In this document: positions 46,983 through 59,000 of the stretch, piece by piece
How positions within the stretch are numbered: position 1 is the stretch's first letter
How the letters are laid out: the number at the start of each line of letters is the position of its first letter
Assembly: GCF_032854445.1 (NCBI RefSeq)
Contig: NC_088302.1
Coordinates: 41,792,191 to 41,856,190, forward strand
DNA from: Liolophura sinensis
Taxonomy: Eukaryota > Mollusca > Polyplacophora > Chitonida > Chitonidae
Reading direction: 5' to 3'
DNA length: 64,000 nucleotides
The notes under the pieces: model-generated
Told to the model about the DNA's origin: nothing
What the model saw: the letters and a program-made list of their open reading frames with translations, nothing else
Databases searched by the model: none
Program-made: the position numbers and the translations under genes

Positions 46983-48560
46983 GGCCAAAAAGTAAATTCA
47001 GTGGTAATCATTATGTTTATAGGCCTCCTGCTTAAGACATGAGTATGATTTTTATTCAAACGCATCAAGACACTATTCACCCTTCCCACAACGTGACAGT
47101 TCATTTAAAATCTTCATTACTGCCAACTTTATTATTCCCAGATGTATCATGTAAATGTACATAAACTTTGTTAACAACCTAGATAAATAACATAAACACG
47201 CGTGTGTTGGTCAGTGGATATACTATACATATGCCAGTAAGTCGCCTAATGAATTAGATGTTGTATGCTAACAGGGTATCGCTAACATACAAGGGCTAAT
47301 TCATTAGGCTACAGTGTAGCCAGTCAGCAAAATTCTTAGAATGACAGGCCTTCGGATTTTGTTATATAATAGTCTTCACTATTCTTTGCAGAAAACAGGG
47401 GGTGTGTTTTGATTGGCATCATTTAACGAAATCTAGTCACCATATGATGCATCGATGGCCTACTTAAGCTGCATGACTGGCATTTTGACTACTTCTGCTA
47501 AAAACGTAACTGGAACACCATTAACTATGTCCAACAGCTTTCCAAAGGTCCAGTTTTTACTTACAAATTTCTTAGCTGTATTTACGCTCCTCGAAGGTGC
47601 CAATTAATCCCAAACTTTTTATCAACAGCTGATCGCACGTTGTGTTCGTAATCATCACAACATTTTTCGTGCAACAACATCCGGGTACTTCGCTCGCATG
47701 CAGCGGTGGTATGTTTATGACTGCAAACAGATTATATCAAGGGTTACCTGAAGGCAAATATCTGCAAATTTGTTTTCGACCATATCTTGGTTTATGCTAA
47801 ACATAGTCAATCAATAAAATAGCTAAAATAATCGTTTATAAACGTCGTATACAACCACAATAAAACCACCAGTAAGATGAATTCAGCTATGTTCAAAGGC
47901 TATGGCAGAACTCAAATATGCCTGTGACAGATATAACCTATCTCTTACATCAGTCCCAAAACATGCTTAGCTCTTTGTATTTCCCATATATATGTATATA
48001 AACTACTATCATGAAAACAACACTTGTGCTAATGTAGGGCACCCCACCTGTGTTTTGAAAATATTTTATATTACTAAACAGCGGAAGAAATGTAGGCTAA
48101 CCGACAAAGACCGATGTGGACCTAAATCTTAAACTTTGAATGAATTTAACACTGTCATTGTCAGAAATTTCCAAAAATGTGGTAGGGTGCCATAGATGTA
48201 CAAGGCTTGCTTTGTGTCATAGTCTGCTTTATTAATTAACTTTAAAACTGATAAAGTTCCGCATGTTCTCACTCATTCCATTGTCTTAGAAGATATAATG
48301 CTATGGGGAGGTTCCCAGCATTTAGATTTACAACTAGTTTGATGGGTTAAATGAAGTCCCTCGGTTTTCATGCAGAAGCTCTGTTATTCTCGTTACTCAG
48401 TGAAAACTACAAAGATTTAGTTACAAATATTTGGTCGATCAGAATGCCTGCATATGATTTGATGTAACCTAAAATGCGTTAAACGTTAACACAATCACAG
48501 CATCCTTAAGTTGTGAACATCACAGAACCCCCATCATAGTTTGGGTTTTAAGGAATATGG
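46607..48560. other. Upstream of the second TIR gene; hairpin and (AT)n
   Basis: An (AT)n tract lies at 46941-46978. A hairpin at 47244-47309 has 14-bp perfect arms (gcctaatgaattag / ctaattcattaggc). No exon equivalent to exons 1-2 of the first TIR gene is visible. Confidence 0.5.
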
Positions 48561-48565
48561 GAGGA

Positions 48566-48640
48566 ATTAGACGTATCATATACTAACGATACGTCTAACG
48601 GAGGTTCCTTCCCAAAATGCTGGGTACTTTCCTATCAGCA

Positions 48641-48714
<74 letters not shown>

Positions 48715-48715
48715 T
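48566..48715. repeat. Small hairpin and (AT)n(AC)n microsatellite
   Basis: Arms tagacgtatc / gatacgtcta at about 48568-48598. A compound AT then AC dinucleotide repeat follows at about 48645-48714. Confidence 0.85.
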
Positions 48716-48789
48716 AAAAACCTTTTGCTTTTCCGATCGAGTCAGGCGGTAAAGGGCAATGGTCTACACTCAGAAAGACCAGAAAAATA

Positions 48790-49100
48790 CTAATGACCAT
48801 GGTCTACAAGCACCGTACATCCTCATTAGATGTGTTAACTGAACCTGATCTGATTGGGTATGGTCATGGTGTGGGCAGGCATATGCCATGGACAACGCAC
48901 TCGTCTGTGCGCCTCCATCATGTGACATTCTCGTATGACACTGTTCACCCTCACATTGCCCGGATCTACAGGGAGTTTCTGGATGACAGACATTAATTCG
49001 TCCTCAACTGGCCACCATATTTCGCCCGACAAGTCATCCATCTAACACCTTGAGATGTTCTGGATCGGTGTGTTTGAAGTGTTCCAGTTCCACAGAACGT
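48790..49100 (+). pseudogene. Relic of a Tc1/mariner-type transposase, C-terminal part
   Basis: The plus strand encodes VMVWAGI-like residues in one frame near 48859-48882, TVHPHIARIYREFLDD at 48940-48987, and after a frame change NWPPYFA near 49005-49025 and DVLDRCV near 49052-49072. This order is the familiar Tc1 series of VWGGI, D-x-x-x-PHxA, WPPxSPDxNPIE and W-x-x-LDRRV. Stops and frameshifts are present. The first catalytic Asp and the DDE third residue are not preserved, so it is a dead copy. Terminal repeats were not found. Confidence 0.65.
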
Positions 49101-49267
49101 CCATTCTTAGTAAATTCTACTTCTCACATATTTTTTCAATCAGAAATTTGACTCAATTTTACCAACCGAATGAGCAGTAATAGTATGAGAATAATTTCTT
49201 TACTATTCATGGCAGAATAAATTAAGATATTGGTATTTATGTGTGTGTGTACTAAGGCCTGTAGAAA

Positions 49268-49415
49268 TAAATGTATTTATTGTTTGTTTGATTGGTGTTT
49301 TACGCCGTACTCAAGACTATTTCACTTATAGGACAGCGGCCAGAATTATGGTGGGAGGAAACTGGGCAGAGCCCGGGGAAAACCCACGACCATTCACAGG
49401 TTGGTGGGAGATTGA
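49268..49415 (-). repeat. SINE family 1, minus strand, partial
   Basis: Complement of tail, core (cgtactcaagactatttcac) and body to 'cacgaccattcacaggttgg'. Confidence 0.85.
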
Positions 49416-51496
49416 TATACATGTAAACACACAACCGGTATCCTTAAGCATATATGTGACAGTGCAAAATCTCTGTACTGTAATTAAGGCATGCAAATCA
49501 TAACTCACAATTCAAATCATAACTCACAATTCACAACTCTCCCTTTGTCTTTATTTGCAGAAATCATAAACGTGTTTGATTTCTCCTTACAATGCAACTA
49601 CACAGATGTTTTGCAGGATTTTTAATAAAGCATTCAGCAGGATTTTGAAAGCAGGATTTTGAATCAAGTTTCCTCCATTCGAACAATTAGTACTATAATC
49701 ATGGTAGTAATTCTAGACTAGAATCCCAGGCCTCATCTGGATTTACATCTGCATCACACATACAGGTACACATATACCTGTATTATATTCATTATTTTGC
49801 ATAGTATAAAACATCTTCGAATATCAGAAATACATGTAATCCCTGATACATGCTGAATGCAATCAAGCACTCACATTGCTATTACACAAAATTCCTTTTA
49901 AGGAAAAAAGGCAAACAAAGCAATAATGTAGTATTAAACAACATATATATACCTGTATTGGTATATCCAAATGAATCTTAACACAGGCACAACAAATTAT
50001 ATATTATGCACCAAGGCATGAACATCCACATAATTATCAATAAAAGTGATCAATATATTTTTATATAGGTAATTTGGGGAACTCCAAAATTATTATTTGG
50101 GACATCAACCTAAGGCCTCATCAACCAACCATTCTGTCCATTTCAATATATGGTATATTTATTAATTCACAGTGACATAAATTCCTACATTTGTCAAAAT
50201 GTATCAGTATCTCAATATAGTACTGCTGATTTACCGTAATGATGGTGGTGCCTCACAAAAGTACCATTCCAAAAACATCAGGCAAGACACCAAAATGCCG
50301 TAGTCACAGTAGAGAGAGACCAGTGTAAAACTGTCTTACATTAAATTCACAACTAGTACTGATATTTAAATAGTTTATTGTGCTAAAATTGTGACTTATT
50401 TTAAGAAGTGTTAATTTAATAGTCATTCTCTTAGTCCTTCACAAGAAAATTAATAAATCAGTGATTAAGTTTCAATCAAAGACCAGGAATAATACCACAT
50501 ACTAAGAAGACTCAGGCTGACTTCAGGCGAAGACATCTTCGTGATCCTGGGGCCTGATCCACTGTGCTTTTCTCTTGGTGCAAGTCTGATACGACCTGGC
50601 ACAGGACTGAACCCAGACCTTCTTTATAAGTCAGAAACTGTAACCGCTAGGTTATACATGTTTCAACATCCATAGAATACAAACACACATCCAGCATAAA
50701 ACTGTCATATGTAGGTACATGTACACAAATGCAGAATAATACGTAGAGGAATCAAAAACATTCCATATGGCACAACGATAACAATAACATTCCACAGGGT
50801 TCCCACCCATGAATTAAATATTTTTCAAGAACTTAATATCACATGTTTTCCAGCACTTTCAGAATATTCGGTTTAGACGTTAGATACAAACCTTCGGGGG
50901 AGACTGTTTATGCAGCTTACTTGCGAGTCCATTTAGAAAATAATGCAAAATGGTATGTACCTAACATTACGAAAATCAAGCTCTTATCCCAAAACCAAAT
51001 CATTTTTTTTTTCAAGAATTTACAACATTTTGAAAACCTTTCAATCAAATTTAAGTACATGAAAGGACCAGCAAAAAACCGTGTCCTCTCATGACAATGC
51101 TGAACCGGATGCTCTCACCGTGGGGAAAACAAGGAAATCTTACTACCATCAATCAGGGACTTACACTGCATCACATATGTATTAAATAGCATGCAGTTAA
51201 CTTAAGACATGTAGTGATCTCCCACCATAAATCCACCAAATTACACGTATTTCTACACAACACTGTCACACTGATAGTGCCATTGTCTGATAGTCCTGGG
51301 CTGGGTTGTTCAAAACTGTAAGCCTTAATACCGGATTTAACTGTAAGCCTTAATACCGGATTTAACTTTAATTTTCAATTTTATATTTAACCCAAAAATA
51401 ATGTGCAACAGCAATTTAAATATGACTAATTCAGTTGCAGTTATACTTTGACTTGGGCAGCGGCATTTGCTTTTGGTTAGCTTTTGTAAATATAAA
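49416..51496. other. Intergenic; small 25-bp duplication near 51315-51366
   Basis: The unit 'ctgtaagccttaataccgga' with flank is repeated twice. Otherwise AT-rich with no supported exon. Confidence 0.45.
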
Positions 51497-51720
51497 GTAT
51501 GGCTTATTTATTTATTTATTTAATTGGTGTTTTAGGCCGTATTCAAGAATATTTCACTTATACAATGGCGGCCAACACTATGGTGGGAGAAAACCGGGCA
51601 GAGACCGGGGGAAACCCAAGACTATTCGCACGTTGCTGACAGACCTTCCCACGTAAGGCCGGAGAGGAAGCCAGCATGAGCTGGACTTGAACTCTCAGCG
51701 ACTGCATTGGTAAAAGTATG
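51497..51720 (-). repeat. SINE family 1, minus strand
   Basis: Complement of tail (TTTATTTATTTATTT), core and body through 'agctggacttgaactctcag' (B-box region). Confidence 0.9.
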
Positions 51721-51857
51721 ACTTCATACTGGTATTAACTGATACACTTCGAACTGGGCCCAGCACTTTGGAAGTTTCATATCTAATCACAGTCAAGATA
51801 TCACACAGTCCTTGCCCATCTTTTTCTGTAAAGAACGTCTTGTGCGTTTTGGCTGAC

Positions 51858-53066
51858 CTACACGAGGTCAACTGAGCTTCCCTCTTCACAGGACAAATCC
51901 ACTGACATATCCCTGGGTTCATCGAATGAGAGAGCTTGTTGTGAATTGTCAGAAAACATGGATTCATTCATGCTACTAGATACATATAACATGCCTCCAT
52001 GAGAACTACCAGATGGTTCTTGGGAGCTAGCAGACAACACTACTTCATGAGAGCTAGCAGACAACGCAGCATCATGTGAACTGGCAGACAACACAGCTTC
52101 ATGAGAGCTGGCAGAAAGCACAGCTTCATGAGAGCTAGTGGACAACACACCTTCATGAGAGCTACCAGGCAACACAGTTTCATGAGAACCAAGAGAGAGA
52201 CATGGCGTTGCATTAGAGCTACTTGTACCAGGTAATACATCAGTTCGACCAGTTTCACGACTGTCACCATTTCCCTGTTTTATCATCTCCTTTGGAAGGT
52301 ATCGAGAAATTATAGACAATATTGCAGATTTATTTTCGCCACACTCATGTCCATCGAACTGTGACATACTTAATTCTGCACCGCTTTCTCCCACAGTATT
52401 CACACATGTTTCACCTGTTGAGCACACACCCTTTCCACTCAGAGATATAGCCTCTACCATATCTGTATGCTGTCCTCTTTTGACCCTATCACAGACCAAC
52501 ATACTTGAGCTTGACGTCTGTTTTCTCTTGTACATCCAGGTTTCACAGTGTAGTTTGGTATTTGCTTTTTCACCTGCTGTAGATCTCCCCACATCAGATT
52601 TATCACGCTGAGCATTAGCACATTCTGCCACACCAGGGGCAGGCTGCTTTCCCTCTCTGAATTCCACACCTAACCCTACCACACCCACCCCATCAGCATC
52701 CTCTCCATGGCCTTGAATCAACGGGCTAGCTGATAAGTCAGTATAGTCAGATGTGCAAGGAACATCACGCATCATGGACTCTGAGGCTGTGCTTGTTTTA
52801 ATGATGTCTGCTGATCGTTGTTGGTTATACTCATCTCTGAGCAATCAATGGTAGAAACTTTCACCCATGTGTCATCCTCCATTTGAGCGTCCAGAGTCTG
52901 GGGTCTATGCTCACCAGAAAAATCGCTCCTGTCATCACCTGCTTCATTACCCCTTCTGTCTTCCTCATCATATCTCCTCTCTTCCTCATCATATCTCCTC
53001 TCTTCCTCTTCATATCTTCTCTCTTCCTCATCTTCATCCAAACACCCGCCTCTCCCTGCCAAGTTT
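51858..53066 (-). CDS. Tail exons of the TIR-RHIM gene (acidic segment and SSHEAVLSA repeats)
   Basis: From 53066 the minus strand encodes RGGCLDEDEEERRYEEEERR and two more RRYDEEE-type repeats, then DDRSDF. That frame runs to a stop at 52772. A second, longer open frame (52844-51858) in another phase carries about eight copies of a nine-residue repeat (SSHEAVLSA) and ends EEGSSVDLV. They can be joined by a 134-bp intron with donor TCTG|GTGAGC (52915/52914) and acceptor GCCTCAG (52781/52780), which keeps frame. The acceptor's pyrimidine tract is poor, so a frameshift or separate isoforms remain possible. The last part is homologous to the tail remnant at 42330-42465 behind the second TIR exon, which supports its membership of the same gene type. 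Confidence 0.6.
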
Positions 53067-56000
53067 CTGACCTGATAACAGACAAAACCATTACAAAACC
53101 CAAGACAAAATCTATATGTAGTGTTGATGTGTATTTAAGGCTCGAAATAACAATATTTCCTGTAATAAACATTTTAGAAAATCGATTTTGCAATGATATA
53201 CATGCACAAATTAGTTCATCTTTTTTTCATGAGCATCTATTCTTTCTAATAGAGGTGATATGTCCCACATTAACAAGCAACACAGACCAATATAAGAGTT
53301 GCAATTAAAATCCACTCATTACATGATGTAATCATGTGAATACAAGCATCTGGCTATACATTACATTCTCGGTTAGTGCAAAGCAATTCATTGTTTACTG
53401 ATATGATCATAACAATAAACTCCTGAATTTTTCACTTCTGTAACGCCAGTCAGATTAATGGGTGGAGGAAACAGGAGTGTCCAGAGTAAACCACCCACAA
53501 TCTTCTTGACTCAACAGTTGGTCAAAGCTGATCGGTTGCAGTGAGAATGTTATGCTTTATTCTTTAAAGAATACTAGCTTTCAATGGCCTTATGAGGCAG
53601 TTTGAGGCCTCCATATGTTTTGGAATGCATTCTTTAACCCTAAGTCTAAATATCTGTGTACACCGTACTGTATCACACCAACTTATCATATAACTGTATT
53701 AGTGCTGTTAAAGGCAAACTGCAACGCTTTCAATTTTTGCAAAATGCTTGTCAACAAGCTTCTGCTGTTATTGTACTTAGCAAGTTTATGCTGCGAAAAT
53801 AATATTTCACTTATATGGCGGCGGCCAGCATTATAGTGGGTGGAAACTGGGCAGAGCCCAGGGGAAACCCACAACCATCCGCAGGTTGCTGACAGACCAT
53901 CCCACGTGTGGCTGGAGAGGAAGCCAGTATGAGCTGGACTTATAGCGACCGCATTGGTGAGAGACTCCTGGGTCCACACTGAAGACTACATATTATAAGG
54001 ACAATATTATACTTTAGAGAAACTTGACATTTTACAGTTTACCTGACCTAACTCACCGGTCATCCCACCCCTGGTGACCAGTCCGGTATTGCGCAACATC
54101 ATGTGGGATGTTCTGAACGGTGGACCTGTCTCCTAGGTGAACTGTGTCACAGTTCTGAATAATGATCACCTTCTTGGCCTCAGAATCGTGGTGGTGATGG
54201 TGGTGGTGGATTTCCCGCAGCACAGACCCGTGCTGCTCAGTTCTGCCTGTAAACTGCTGCTCTCTGCTCTCTGCCACTGACTCAGCTAACAAGGCTGAGC
54301 TTAGTGAGTCTGACTCAGATGTCCAGGATGAGCTCAGTGAGTCAGTTTTGCTCCTGGATCTCTGAGCATCCTCCTGCTCCACTCCACTGTGGCTCTGTTT
54401 TGTTGGAGTCGTTAATCCCAAGCTCTGCTGAATGTACGAGGCCGTAGAAATTTTGGATGTTGACCTGCTGCTGGAGGCATAGCCCGAGTCTGTGGCAGGG
54501 GGTGCTCCGTGCGCCCGTGTAGAGGATGACTCCCTTACTCTAAGACCATCCAGATGTTGCTTGACTGATGTCTCCTCAATCTGCTTGGTTGCATCCTCCT
54601 CCACACTGGAATCTAAGAGTGGATCTGTGCAGGAACCAGCATGATGAGTTACTGCTTGTTCGTCATGTTCATGGGCACTGCTGCTGACAGAAGCCTGAGG
54701 CAGTGATTGTGAAGCCTGAATCGGGACAGCCTGGCTGAGGCTAGCTTCATGTTGGTCAGACTCACGGAACCCTGTTTCACTGTAGGCAGTGCTGTTATCA
54801 GAACCTTGACGATAATCTTTTTTTGTGCGAGGGAATCTCTGGGGATCTGTGCTTGGCTCTTCCTCTCTGAGGTAGGTGACGGCATCAAATGACTGCTCTT
54901 TAAGCAGGCCTTCTTTTGTCTTCATTTCGTTGTTACTTGATCCAGTCTTTGGATCCGAGCATCTATCACCTGTATCAAACCTGGCAGAGCTGGTGCCCTG
55001 TCCAGTATCTTCATTCTTACTGGAGAGCTTGTGACCATCAAGACTAGTGTCAATCTGTTCTGTTGGCTCTGGTCCTCTCCTCAAGCCGGCTTGCTCCAGT
55101 GCCTTACCGTCAGACTGATGGTAAGGTGGGGGACGTGCTCCAAGGGTCACTGTGTGACCACCGTGCTGTTCCCCTACAGAATACCCTGCCATCTCTGCCA
55201 TGTTCCCTGGCATGGAGTGGCTCTCAGTGATACCTCCAAACCCCGGAGGCATGCCATATCCACCCCATGCCTGCTGGAGGTGTGGGTAACTCATGGTTAA
55301 GTGCATGGGTTGTCCATGGGGATATTGCGGATATCCATAAGGGTTTGTCCATGGGTATGGAAATGGAGGGAAATTCCCTAACTGTTCAGTGTTGGGATAT
55401 TTGCAAGAGTTGGCTGCTTGTGGCATGTTGTAACTGGAGGAAGTAATGGCCATATAACTAGGATTTACGGGCGCATTTTCTAAGCTTTTCTTAAGCTGTT
55501 GCAATTGCATTTCTTTCAAATCTTTTGCTTGCTTTTCACGCTGTTCTTCCTTTATTCTTTCCATAAGTAGCTCATGCCGTTTGTCTTCTTTCCAGTTTTT
55601 AATGCGCTTTAGCCTTTTCTTTTCCCTTTCATTCTTAATGTATCTCCTTTGCTCGATCATTTTGATCATGTTTGAAGAGTAGAACTCATCTCTCGTGTGG
55701 TAGCTAATGCCTTTCAAACAATTCAGTCCAGTCGGAATGCAGTAATCAGCAGACCTTTTGGGTTGAGTGAACAACGGAACAACACTCCATCTCTTGTTTG
55801 CGTCATGAATTGATTTAATCAGACACTCTTCTCCCAGAAAGCGGCTCAAGTCAGACTCACAGAAAGTCTTGGTGATAAGAATGAAGACAAAAGTGCAGTG
55901 ATCCATTCCCTCTTTCAAACAGCCGATCTGACGTCTAAATATCTGTACTAGTTCTTCGTATAACAGCACCTGTATTCTCTCCCCATTACTCAACAGGAGT

Positions 56001-59000
56001 TCTGTTTCCAAATGTTTCTTCACTTCCCAAGCATTCTCTGGTTCATCCTCGCTGTGAAGAAGGAGTATGTCGTAACAACGCAGTCCAACCTCAACAGGTA
56101 CCATGCTATCTGGGATATCATCATCTTCCTCCTCTGAGAGCTTCATGGTACTGACACACAGTTCTTCTGATGAACTGCTGGAAACAGCCACTGCATAACT
56201 AGTTGCTGAGCTGCTGGATACAGGCACTGAACTGCTGGATACAGACGCTGAGCTGCTGGATACAGTCTTTGAGCTACTGGATACAGATACCGCCTTGTTG
56301 GACAGTTTCTTGTCTTCATTACTATGTCCTGACTCACGATCAAGTAAAGCATTTACTGACACCTGTAACTGAAGGGATATATCATCTGGTAAGTCATCTT
56401 TGCCACACTTTGATTTCGCAGGAAAGTTATCTGAAAAGATAAAAATAACATTGTTTTATATAATTTCATGCTACGATAACAGAATGTGTAATAAGTTTAG
56501 TGCTGGCACACCAATCAAATAAATAAAATAAATAAATACTTCACAATGACGAACTAACAAATCTATGTTCATTTATAGACATGCCAGGAAAACTACAGCT
56601 GTCCTTTAAAAGAATTAAATACAATTAAAATATTTGATTTCTAAGATCTGCTTAAGATTTATTGATACTATTTATGGTGTTGAATGCAAATTACCTCCAT
56701 GAATAGTTATTAATGTTCATTAATGAGCATTTATACAACACTTCACAAGAATTTTTCTAATAAACTAAAGATAAATGTTAAAAGAAAAGACAACACTATA
56801 CCAAACGTTTATAGTCATTAAACTATAGTATAGTATATAGTATTCCACTGAAAGTTTAACAATCAAAACATGTTGTTTTTGTAATGCAGCACATCCAATA
56901 TGGAGTTCAAAGCAAGCAAAAAGCAAGCACAGATGGAGTCAATCGAGACTGACTCATGTCATCAGCATCTTTTTTATCTGTTTATCATTTAACCATATGA
57001 CAACGGGGTACAAGTACAGGCTCCAGTTGCTCTAACATGGCGCATTCCATGGCCTCAAAAGAATTCCTGATTAAAAGTTGAGTGACTTAGCAAGTCAGGG
57101 AAAAAAGTGTCTGTGGCCATTCATATCATTCTCCATCCATCCCCTATTCCAAAAAAAAATCAAGTTATATTATTTGCTGTTTTTCCTTTGAAGAAAGTGC
57201 CTATGCTGTCATCAAGGCTCAACAATGGTCCAGCACCTTAGAATGCACGTACTCTTATCTCAGGCTTTTGCAAAAAGGGAGGTAATTTTGATCTCTCCTC
57301 CCTGTACATGTATGCTTGTCAAATATTGGTTTCTGACAAATGACTCCTCCAAATAGTCTAATTTTGAAACAAAAAAAAATTGTGAGCAGGTCCACTTTAA
57401 TAAAGGAATTTTATCAATAAGTTTTACATATTTCATTCCGTGATTCTCAAAGGTTGGTGGTTTTGGTGCAACAGCTGCTCCAAATATTGTTATTGATGAA
57501 ATTCCTTGGGCAGATAAAATCCAAAAACCAGCTGGGTCAGTTAAAATTTGAAAACAGCTGGATCCTTGTACAAGTCTTGCATATTCAACCATTTCCTTCA
57601 TGATGACTGGTAATTGGTTTCCGTGCAGTAACCACTTCAAATATTGTCTGTATATGATAAAATTTTGTGTGCTGATTCAATTTGTGGTCTCTTTAAGATC
57701 AAATCTGAAAATCAGGCTATATAACCATGGGTTACGAGTGCATAAGGCTTGTACACTAAACATGAAATATAAATTTGGAGACTGTGCTGGTAAGGTACAG
57801 TTTTCAGTTGGGTATCTGTGATGATGATTTCATAACCTGTGAGAACATCTCCTCTTTGTTCGTTGTGAAAGTGTGAGAATGCTCAAAACCACACAGGGCT
57901 CAATGCTAACACTGATCCAGTGGTTCAATGGCAGTGGTATTTATGATCAAAATTTATTTAAAAACATGGCTTCTACATGTCCTATAGATGCTATATATTT
58001 AGATTAAAATAAAGTTTGATCATGTTTTCCTTTATTTAACTGAAGGACCAACTAATACCATGGACGAACAACTACATGTAATACCAAGGAGGGTCAACTA
58101 CATATAATATCAAGGATTGACTTCATGTTTGTAACATCAAAGACCAACTAAATGTAAAATCAAGGAGGACCAGCTACATGTAATATCAAGGAGGATCAGC
58201 TACATGTAATATCAAGGAGGACCAACTACATGTAATATCAAGGATTGATTTCATGTTTGTAATATCAAGGACCAACGAAATGTAAAATCATGGATGACCA
58301 GCTACATGTAATATCAAGGAAAACCAGCTACAAGTAATATAAAGGAGGACCAACTACATGTAATATCAAGGATTGACTTCATGTTCGTAATATCAAAAAG
58401 GACCAACTAAATGTAAAATCAAGGGGACCAGCTACATGTAATATTAGGGAGGACCAACTACATGTAATATCAAGGAGGACCAACTACATGTAAAATCAAG
58501 GATTGACCTTATGTTCGTAATATCAAGGAGGACCAGCTACACATAATATCAAGGAGGACCAACTACATGTAATATCAAGAATTAACCTTATGTTCGTAAT
58601 ATCAAAAAGGACAAACTACTTGTAAAATCATGGGGGACCAACTACATATAATATCAAGGGTTGACTTCATGTTCGTAACATCAAAAATGATCAATTAAAT
58701 ATAACATCAAGGAGGACCAGCTACATGTAATATAAAGGAGGACCAACTACATGTAATATCAAGGATTGACTTCATGTTCGTAATATCAAGGACGACCAGC
58801 TACATGTAATATCAAAGAGGACCAGTACATGTAATATCAAAGAGGACCAGTACATGTAATGTCAAGCAGGACCAGCTACATGTAACATCAAGGAATGACT
58901 TCATGTGCGTAATATCAAAAAGGACCAACTAAATGTAAAATCAAGGAGGACCAGCTACATGTAATATTAAGGAGGACCAGCTACATGTAATATCAAGGAG

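Noticed and set aside
57260-57640. Minus-strand open stretch of 126 codons in intron 2 of the TIR-RHIM gene
   Set aside because: It begins without an ATG, shows no recognisable domain, and including it would not fit the exon 2 to exon 3 phase that already joins cleanly.
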